From JAPUDQ01 sp049289035 (lineage in GTDB: Bacteria; Patescibacteriota; Saccharimonadia; Saccharimonadales; Saccharimonadaceae), in the NCBI GenBank assembly GCA_049289035.1, contig JBAQIV010000046.1:1-9612 (forward strand): a stretch of 9,612 nucleotides of DNA, in the 5' to 3' direction. The position numbers and the translations under genes are program-made. Position 1 is the stretch's first letter, and the number at the start of each line of letters is the position of its first letter. The notes under the pieces are model-generated. The model was not told the origin of the DNA. It made no database searches and worked only from the letters and a program-made list of their open reading frames with translations. Positions 4,642 through 9,612 of the stretch are shown in pieces.

Positions 4642-7016
4642 TATATAGTACGGCGAGTGAGCGGGCGCGACGAGCAAAGTTTGCGCTGCGTTTTACTCGT
4701 CCAGTGGTGCTCGCGTGCACATTTGCAGGGTTTAGTTTTATTGCGGTGGGCGTGGCTTTCCTCATGGTGCATTATGCTGCCGGCTGGGCGTTTATTGGTT
4801 TCGGGGTACTACCAATCATGATCGTGCAGTGGTACAACGATAGCCTCAAGGACATAGCGCCGCGTGCCGGTGATGCTCTCGACGATATGCTCGAAGCCGA
4901 CGTACTGTCGTACCTGCCGGAGCATTTTACGCCACAGCAGTTGGCAGACGCTGCTATGCGCTCACGATCTGGACAGTTCTTTGCGGCTCGATTTGGCATA
5001 TCACCCAATTTTTTGCACGATCTTAGTTCAACTGTCGAGGCCGATGCAGCTGCCGTCGTAGAGTCGGCGCATGCACTACAAACGCAACTCAATAGCCAGG
5101 TGCTAACGGGCGGTATGATCGTGGCAGCGCTGTGTCGTACGCAGCCGCAACTTACGCAGCTGTTACCGCATTTGCAAGTAGACGAAAACGATCTTGCAAG
5201 TGGTGCCGCTTGGTACCAACGGCTTACAGAGCTGATCGATGACGGCAAACGGCCGAAAAAAACCGGCGGGATTGCACGCGACTGGAATTTTGGCTATGCG
5301 AATTTACTCAGTCGGTTCGGCATGAACCTTAGTGAGCACGTGGCGAGAGGCGGCATGTTGCATGTGCGGCTGGACTCGCATGTCAACGCATTGCAGTTTA
5401 TGCACGAGACATTTGGGAGTAATGGTCGGCAAAATGTCGCGCTCATCGGCCCGTTGGGTGCAGGGAAAAGCACTATCGTGAGTGCATTTGCCGAGTCACT
5501 GTTATCGCCGACGCCTGGTCTTGCAACGCATCTGACATTTCACCAAGTGGTTAGTCTCGACGCGGGTGCTATTATAAGCGCCGCTCCGTCTCGCAGTGAC
5601 CTAGAAACGCTGGTTAATCGGTTGCTGGTTGAAGCGTTTTCTGCCAAAAACATAATTATTTGTCTGGACGATGCACAGCTGTTTATGGAAGACCGGCCTG
5701 GTTCAGTCGACATTAGCTCCACACTTATGCCCATACTTGAAGGCGGCCGTTTGCGTATGATACTTACCCTTGACGAACAGCGCTATCTCGAAATTGCACA
5801 GCGTAACCCTGCGCTTGCTGCACAACTCAATCGCTTGACGGTCGGCTCTGCTAGCCAAGGCGAAACACTGCGTGTCATGCAAGACCAACTAATCGTCACC
5901 GAATTTCAGCGCAAAGTAACCTACATGTATCAGGCGCTCAAAGAAGCCTACCGGTTGAGCGAGCGCTATATGCACGACCTGGCGCAACCAGGTAAATCGG
6001 TGCGTCTGCTCGAACAAGCTGCCAGTTATGCTGACAATGGTTTGGTGACGGCGGCGTCGGTTGCGCGCTGCATCGAAGAAACCAGCGGCGTGAAAGTGTC
6101 GAAAGTCGACAGCAGCGACGAGCGTGAAAAATTGCTCAAACTCGAAGATCTCATACACGAGCGTATGATCAACCAGTCGCGCGCCGTTAGTGTGGTGAGC
6201 GATGCGCTGCGCCGCGCGCGGGCTAGTGTGCGCAATGAAGCGCGACCGATTGGGACGTTTTTGTTCCTCGGGCCAACGGGCGTGGGCAAAACCGAGCTAA
6301 GTAAAGCACTGGCAGCGGTGTACTTTGGCGGTGAAGACCGCTTGGTGCGCATAGACGTAAACGAGTACGTACGCGAAGCCGATGTTGCCCGGCTGATTGC
6401 TGACGGTGCGCAAGACCCACGGAGTCTGACGGCACAAATTATGAAACAACCATTTTCGGTGGTGTTGCTCGATGAAGTTGAAAAAGCCCACCCGAAAGTG
6501 CTCACGACACTACTGCAGTTACTCGACGAAGGCATACTACGCGATATAAACAACCGCGAGGTGAGTTTTCGCGATGCCATTGTGATAGCGACCAGCAATG
6601 CCGGTGCCGACACGATTCGCGAGCTGATCGACAAAGGCTACGACATAGAAAGAGTCGAAGAACAGTTTGTGAGTAAGCTTATCGACACGCAGCAGTTTCG
6701 CCCAGAGTTTTTAAACCGGTTTGACGAAATTGTGCTGTTTCGTCCACTGACTCAAGACGAGCTGGTGCAGGTGATTACGCTCATGATTGCCGGTATCAAC
6801 AAAACTCTCGAACCGCAAAAAATTTCCGTCACGCTCGAACCAGCTGCTGCCGCCAAACTGGCCGCCGTCGGCTACGACCCGCGACTCGGCGCCCGCCCCA
6901 TGCGCCGCGTCGTACAGCGCACGGTCGAGAACCTCATCGCCCGCAAACTACTCGACGGCTCCGCTCAGCCGGGTGATGTGATTGCGATAGGTGAAAGCGA
7001 TATTCAAACGTCATAG
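4623..7016 (+). CDS. Membrane-anchored Clp-type ATPase with two AAA modules
   Basis: 797 aa. Order: two membrane spans (about 28-50 and 54-70), a Clp-N-like region (about 84-205), AAA D1 and AAA D2 with the C-terminal small domain. D1 has Walker A GPLGAGKST (276-284) and Walker B IIICLDDAQ, where the usual catalytic Glu is D350. The Arg-finger segment reads ALAAQLNRL, where family members have ALERRF. D2 looks intact: Walker A GPTGVGKTE (550-558), Walker B VVLLDEVEKAH (D617, E618), sensor 1 near N659, Arg finger R699 in PEFLNRFDEI, sensor 2 R758 in GARPMRRV. No clear ClpP-docking loop was seen. It probably unfolds proteins at the inner face of the membrane. The start overlaps the upstream gene; in-frame ATGs are at 4623, 4632 and 4638, and 4638 forms an ATGA stop-start overlap that would couple translation. 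Resembles ClpB/ClpC but is not an ordinary member. Confidence 0.9.
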   Translation: MVAMAMIYSTASERARRAKFALRFTRPVVLACTFAGFSFIAVGVAFLMVHYAAGWAFIGFGVLPIMIVQWYNDSLKDIAPRAGDALDDMLEADVLSYLPEHFTPQQLADAAMRSRSGQFFAARFGISPNFLHDLSSTVEADAAAVVESAHALQTQLNSQVLTGGMIVAALCRTQPQLTQLLPHLQVDENDLASGAAWYQRLTELIDDGKRPKKTGGIARDWNFGYANLLSRFGMNLSEHVARGGMLHVRLDSHVNALQFMHETFGSNGRQNVALIGPLGAGKSTIVSAFAESLLSPTPGLATHLTFHQVVSLDAGAIISAAPSRSDLETLVNRLLVEAFSAKNIIICLDDAQLFMEDRPGSVDISSTLMPILEGGRLRMILTLDEQRYLEIAQRNPALAAQLNRLTVGSASQGETLRVMQDQLIVTEFQRKVTYMYQALKEAYRLSERYMHDLAQPGKSVRLLEQAASYADNGLVTAASVARCIEETSGVKVSKVDSSDEREKLLKLEDLIHERMINQSRAVSVVSDALRRARASVRNEARPIGTFLFLGPTGVGKTELSKALAAVYFGGEDRLVRIDVNEYVREADVARLIADGAQDPRSLTAQIMKQPFSVVLLDEVEKAHPKVLTTLLQLLDEGILRDINNREVSFRDAIVIATSNAGADTIRELIDKGYDIERVEEQFVSKLIDTQQFRPEFLNRFDEIVLFRPLTQDELVQVITLMIAGINKTLEPQKISVTLEPAAAAKLAAVGYDPRLGARPMRRVVQRTVENLIARKLLDGSAQPGDVIAIGESDIQTS

Positions 7017-7028
7017 ACTTGCGCGGTG

Positions 7029-7511
7029 CTATGGTGTAAATGGAAATGTACGGAGAATTTTTCTCTGAGTTATATCGCTATCCGGAAACATATCTACAAG
7101 TGACAGATTGTTGATACTCACGTTGTCATGAAGTTTGAGTCGATGCTGTTGTTGGATTGTTGCGTGTGCTTTATAACCCTCGTTGTTATAGCCAGGCTCA
7201 TCAAATATCGCAGCATGGTTCGACAGTAATCTGACAAGAATTTCGTGTAGTTGTTGAAGGGAACTGTTTGCGCTCATTAACGTGACGTGGATGTTTTTAT
7301 CTTTGCCAAAATATGCGTCATCGCCCGCGGTGACGATAAATGATTTTTGTAATGACAATTCTTTGTCAAGCATATCAATTAACTGTTGTTTGCCTATATC
7401 AATACTAAAATTTGAAACAACAGTAATATGAAGTGGCCAGTAGTTGGTTGCCGTAAATTGAACCCCATCTTGCAGTTTTTCAATGAGGTGAACTAGACAA
7501 TATTTCTGCAT
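7029..7511 (-). CDS. 2H phosphoesterase / 2'-5' RNA ligase-like protein (LigT type)
   Basis: The 160-aa protein carries the two H-x-T-h motifs that define the family: PLHITVV (H28, T30) and YKAHATI (H116, T118), 88 residues apart. A further HVTL at residues 75-78 is part of a strand, not a known site. The family acts on 2',3'-cyclic or 2',5' RNA ends or similar phosphodiesters; the physiological substrate cannot be told from sequence. ATG 7511 follows a TAGAAT box by 7 nt, so it also looks leaderless. The gene lies just downstream of tRNA-Gly on the same strand, and its stop is 12 nt from the end of the convergent Clp gene. It is AT-richer than the Clp operon. Confidence 0.85.
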   Translation of the reverse strand: MQKYCLVHLIEKLQDGVQFTATNYWPLHITVVSNFSIDIGKQQLIDMLDKELSLQKSFIVTAGDDAYFGKDKNIHVTLMSANSSLQQLHEILVRLLSNHAAIFDEPGYNNEGYKAHATIQQQHRLKLHDNVSINNLSLVDMFPDSDITQRKILRTFPFTP

Positions 7512-7518
7512 GAAATTT

Positions 7519-7524
7519 ATTCTA
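7519..7524 (-). promoter_or_regulatory. -10 box of the 2H phosphoesterase gene
   Basis: TAGAAT on the minus strand, 7 nt before ATG 7511 and 5 nt after the tRNA-Gly CCA. Any -35 would lie inside the tRNA gene. Confidence 0.45.
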
Positions 7525-7528
7525 ACTT

Positions 7529-7603
7529 TGGTGCGGGCGGCGAGAGTCTAACTCGCGTTACTTGCTTGGAAGGCAAGAGTAATAAACGTTATACCACGCC
7601 CGC
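7529..7603 (-). tRNA. tRNA-Gly (anticodon TCC) with altered G19-C56 pair, CCA encoded
   Basis: 75 nt on the minus strand. The acceptor GCGGGCG/CGCCCGC, anticodon stem CTTGC/GCAAG with loop CTTCCAA (TCC), and T stem GCGAG/CTCGC all pair perfectly, and an encoded CCA follows discriminator A. The D loop reads AACGTTTA where the usual form is AAC-GG-TTA (position 19 is T), and the T loop reads TTAGACT, not TTCGACT (position 56 is A). The stems are intact, so this is not a decaying gene. Confidence 0.95.
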
Positions 7604-7607
7604 ATGG

Positions 7608-8267
7608 CTAGTCTAGTATAGCAGAAATCCATCCCTTCATTCGACGGTACAGTTTGACGCCGAGGCTTGGGTTGCCGGCGCTTCGTACGGAGATATGAAT
7701 AGTGCCGTATGGTAGACTACCCTTTTTATCCTTAGATTTGTTGCTGCGATGATCTATTTGAGTTTTTCCAAAACGAAGATTTTGTATTTGTGTTACATTT
7801 TTCCAGTAGTTCTTGCAAGTAAATTCATTTGATTCTGGGTAAATATGAAGTGTAGCGAAGATATTATCATTATTTAAATGACATGCATCTTTAAGCCATC
7901 GAATCCATAAAGCAATCACCTTTGGGTCGGAGTTGGCTAGCCTTATTTGCTCAATAGTCTTTGATCCCTCGCCGATCCATAGCCCAAGGCCTACCATCCA
8001 CAGATCACGTTTGGAAAGAGTCCCAACTTCCTTTCTGCCTTCTATAAGTAGCTGATTTATTTCTCTAAGCCTCTCTTCGCGTTTCATTATGCCATGCGCG
8101 TATCTTCCACTTTCAATTCGTTGCAATGCTTCTTGGTTTGGCGTGTAGGGCGCATCTCTGAACCAGCCGCTCATGGTGGACATGGGTATACCCAGCTCCT
8201 TATGAATCATTCGATACGAGTAGCCATCGGCTCTCAACTTTACTGCGAGTGGTTTCATTATGTTCAT
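7608..8267 (-). CDS. HTH / LAGLIDADG-like DNA-binding protein
   Basis: 219 aa. Residues 4-38 (VKLRADGYSYRMIHKELGIP and onward) form a resolvase-type helix-turn-helix. Residues 62-85 are charged and helical. LWMVGLGLWIGEGSK (89-103) resembles one LAGLIDADG helix with its acidic end, followed by ANSDPKVIALWIRWL and a strand-rich C-terminal part with PYGTIHISV. Only one such motif is visible, so a nuclease would need a dimer. Proteins of this layout are, to my knowledge, frequent in candidate phyla radiation genomes, and homing nuclease activity is not shown. The start ATG 8267 has a good promoter with a 6-nt gap. The stop lies 4 nt before tRNA-Gly, whose -10 box falls inside the last codons. 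Confidence 0.7.
   Translation of the reverse strand: MNIMKPLAVKLRADGYSYRMIHKELGIPMSTMSGWFRDAPYTPNQEALQRIESGRYAHGIMKREERLREINQLLIEGRKEVGTLSKRDLWMVGLGLWIGEGSKTIEQIRLANSDPKVIALWIRWLKDACHLNNDNIFATLHIYPESNEFTCKNYWKNVTQIQNLRFGKTQIDHRSNKSKDKKGSLPYGTIHISVRSAGNPSLGVKLYRRMKGWISAILD
7615..7620 (-). promoter_or_regulatory. -10 box of tRNA-Gly inside the end of the HTH gene
   Basis: TATACT on the minus strand, 11 nt before the tRNA 5' end, within the codons for the last residues of the HTH protein. Confidence 0.45.
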
Positions 8268-8273
8268 AGTACA

Positions 8274-8302
8274 AGTCTAGCAGTGTATATGTTTTGGTTC
8301 AA
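8274..8302 (-). promoter_or_regulatory. Promoter of the HTH gene, leaderless type
   Basis: TTGAAC (8297-8302), 17 bp spacer, TAGACT (8274-8279), 6 nt to ATG. This is the best complete example of the recurring layout in this window. Confidence 0.6.
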
Positions 8303-8356
8303 TTATTTATCATTGCCCAAAAACAAATTTGCGCAAGAAGCGTTATTCTGATAATT

Positions 8357-8362
8357 TAATAT
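8357..8362 (+). promoter_or_regulatory. -10 box of the VOC gene, leaderless type
   Basis: TAATAT with 6 nt to ATG 8369; no SD. Confidence 0.45.
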
Positions 8363-8368
8363 TCAGAT

Positions 8369-8764
8369 ATGACATCACTCGACCCCGCAGGACATATCAA
8401 GATTGCAGTCGTTGACTATGCGAAAAGCTACGAATTTTACAGGCGGCTTTTTGATGTGCTTGGCTACAAAGGTATTAAAGATAGCGGGAGTGGTGCGGGC
8501 TGGGTGACGCCGGCTGGATTTGGCATATACATTGCGGGTGCAGAAATTGCAGCAAAACCATTGGCTCACGGCAGCCCGGGCTTGCACCATCTTTGTTTTA
8601 AAGCGCATTCGGTAGATGCGGTAAATAAAGTCTACGACACACTTGTGAAGAGTGACGTGAAAATATTTGAGGGTCCCGCACAGTATCCGCAGTACACGGC
8701 CAGTTATTACGCAGTATTTTTTGCCGATCCCGACGGGTCTAAGCTAGAAGTGGCATTTTACTAA
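8369..8764 (+). CDS. VOC-family (glyoxalase/dioxygenase-like) metalloprotein
   Basis: The 131-aa single-domain protein has the vicinal oxygen chelate layout of two beta-alpha-beta-beta-beta units. Candidate metal ligands are H9 (GHIKIAV), H73 or H74 (GLHHLCF) and E127 (SKLEVAFY), and FFADPDGSKLE is the typical closing motif. Relatives include glyoxalase I, fosfomycin and bleomycin resistance proteins and extradiol dioxygenases; the sequence does not tell which reaction applies. ATG 8369 is chosen because a -10 box is 6 nt upstream. It is divergent from the HTH gene and transcribed alone. Confidence 0.88.
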   Translation: MTSLDPAGHIKIAVVDYAKSYEFYRRLFDVLGYKGIKDSGSGAGWVTPAGFGIYIAGAEIAAKPLAHGSPGLHHLCFKAHSVDAVNKVYDTLVKSDVKIFEGPAQYPQYTASYYAVFFADPDGSKLEVAFY

Positions 8765-8883
8765 AGATTTACTATTCTGCTCATGCTTGCAATGAACGCA
8801 CAATGTGAAATAATCAAACTATAGCGACAAAGCGTCGTTAGTTTCCGATACGGCTTCGGCTCGAGGAAACGCACATCGACAAG

Positions 8884-8891
8884 AAAGGAAG
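8884..8891 (+). promoter_or_regulatory. Shine-Dalgarno AAAGGAAG and 5' leader
   Basis: SD 9 nt before ATG 8901. The preceding leader (about 8825-8890) contains GTTTCC and GGAAAC arms around 18 nt. A weak TTGCAA (8787-8792), 18 bp, TAATCA promoter lies upstream. This gene is not leaderless, unlike its left neighbours. Confidence 0.5.
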
Positions 8892-8900
8892 TGCTGACAA

Positions 8901-9473
8901 ATGGGTTCGCCTAACAGCGCTGCTTTAGAAGAGCTTGCTATCCTGCTGCTACAGAGGGAGCCAGTCGACGATTTTCACCTCCAAAGTGCTGGTGTTGACA
9001 TCGTCTTTCTCAGAGCAGTCTATAAGCAGGTGTGCAAGACCCTACCTTACCTCAGGGGCTTCAGGCCGCTCAAAGATTGGTATCCGGGCAATATGCACGA
9101 GGAGCCTACCTTGATGCTTGGTAAGGTGGCTCATCTTTACATAATAGGCCATAGTGGCCATACGTACGTCGGGGCAATCTACATCTCACGGGAAGGTCGT
9201 TGGGTTCTCGTCTGGGATGATTCCAGCCCTCATCTCCGGACCTTCAGCGACGACCGGCTGACAGAGCTCGTTGAACAGCTGAAGCAGTTAAAGTACATCA
9301 TCTCATCGCCGCATCTGCTGCCGGGAGAGGGCTCTGGCGTCTGTCCTGCAGTTCAGGTCGCAGCTTGCTTACGAGAGATGGTGAGATATAGCCACGATCG
9401 GCTCATGCAAGATGCAGCCAAGATGGGCGGGGCAAAGGACAAGCTCGATCACCTGTTTGCCATCTTTGGCTAA
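8901..9473 (+). CDS. Hypothetical soluble protein, 190 aa
   Basis: Not recognised. The protein starts MGSPNSAALEELAILLLQRE, a helix-rich N-terminus. A strand-rich middle (about 70-110: HLYIIGHSGHTYVGAIYIS, then GRWVLVWDDS) is followed by a helix (about 117-131), a loop HLLPGEGSGVCP (about 137-148), and charged C-terminal helices. There is no signal peptide, no membrane span and no motif I can assign. Cysteines at about 45, 147 and 156 do not form a known metal site. Start at 8901 is fixed by the SD. It ends 54 nt before a strong terminator, so it is transcribed alone. It may belong to a genus-restricted family. Confidence 0.75.
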   Translation: MGSPNSAALEELAILLLQREPVDDFHLQSAGVDIVFLRAVYKQVCKTLPYLRGFRPLKDWYPGNMHEEPTLMLGKVAHLYIIGHSGHTYVGAIYISREGRWVLVWDDSSPHLRTFSDDRLTELVEQLKQLKYIISSPHLLPGEGSGVCPAVQVAACLREMVRYSHDRLMQDAAKMGGAKDKLDHLFAIFG

Positions 9474-9527
9474 ATTTCTTGTCGGCACGCATTTCGCATT
9501 TCCCACTTCCCAAATTCCTGCTAACCT

Positions 9528-9555
9528 AAAAGCATGACGTGAGTCATGCTTTTTT
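9528..9555 (+). terminator. Rho-independent terminator
   Basis: An 11-bp perfect stem, 9528-9538 with 9543-9553 (AAAAGCATGAC and GTCATGCTTTT), closes a GTGA tetraloop and runs into a T tract. It follows the 190-aa protein gene; the A-rich left side would let it act on both strands. Confidence 0.9.
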
Positions 9556-9575
9556 CATAAGCAAGGAAAACAAAT

Positions 9576-9612
9576 ATGTCTCGTTCAAAGTGTTCCCGCG
9601 ATTTGTACTGCT
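9576..9612 (+). CDS. Start of a gene running off the right edge
   Basis: ATG 9576 with AAGGAAAA (9563-9570) 5 nt upstream; the first residues are MSRSKCSRDLYC. Too short to identify. The close SD and the clean terminator upstream support a real start. Confidence 0.4.
   Translation, partial: MSRSKCSRDLYC

Noticed and set aside
4353..4772. Minus-strand frames over the small membrane protein
   Set aside because: Low-complexity shadows opposite two clear membrane spans; no start signals.
6026..6634. Minus-strand 202-aa frame inside the Clp gene
   Set aside because: Ser/Arg-rich shadow of the strongly supported D2 domain on the plus strand.

Overview
The window reads as a compact bacterial chromosome segment, probably from a candidate phyla radiation (Patescibacteria) organism, possibly Saccharibacteria. 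The reasons are short genes with tight or overlapping spacing, six genes with a -10 box only 6-7 nt before the start codon and no Shine-Dalgarno site (leaderless pattern), CCA-encoded tRNAs, an HTH/LAGLIDADG-like protein of a type I associate with these phyla, and a membrane-anchored Clp-type ATPase behind a small membrane protein. The phylum is an inference. Standard code 11 fits; TGA is used as a normal stop.

Left part (1-1510): a minus-strand gene runs off the left edge (start at 280, strong SD). Next come a minus-strand tRNA-Pro(TGG), a divergent four-helix membrane protein (471-1043), and a roughly 340-bp gene-free stretch holding a 28-bp direct repeat of the 5' part of a tRNA-Pro with a hairpin-rich, possibly structured RNA between the copies. 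Then come a tRNA-Pro(CGG), whose last 25 nt are identical to those of tRNA-Pro(TGG) and do not pair well with its own 5' half, and a strong hairpin terminator.

Middle part (about 1505-3650): a GC-rich mosaic of broken, foreign-looking genes. In order these are a minus-strand fragment of unknown family, the C-terminal domain of a NodU/TobZ-type carbamoyltransferase, a nitrilase-superfamily amidohydrolase whose reading frame visibly continues past its TAG and then past a TGA, and a minus-strand C-terminal helix-turn-helix of a recombinase-like protein. It looks like a decayed island next to a tRNA, perhaps from an actinobacterium; a contig chimera must be excluded.

Right part (3655-8764): ordinary resident genes. 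They are a Bcp/PrxQ peroxiredoxin, a two-gene operon of a small membrane protein and a membrane-anchored two-AAA Clp ATPase with an apparently degenerate first AAA module, a 2H phosphoesterase, a tRNA-Gly(TCC) in which the G19-C56 tertiary pair appears swapped to U19-A56, an HTH/LAGLIDADG-like protein and a VOC-family protein.

Right edge (8765-9612): an unrecognised 190-aa soluble protein with a classical SD, a near-perfect Rho-independent terminator, and the start of another SD-led gene. No CRISPR array, intact insertion sequence or complete mobile element was seen. The most interesting signals are the tRNA-Gly covariation, the tRNA-half repeat with its structured spacer, the hybrid tRNA-Pro beside the decayed island, the degenerate membrane Clp, and the uniform leaderless promoter layout.
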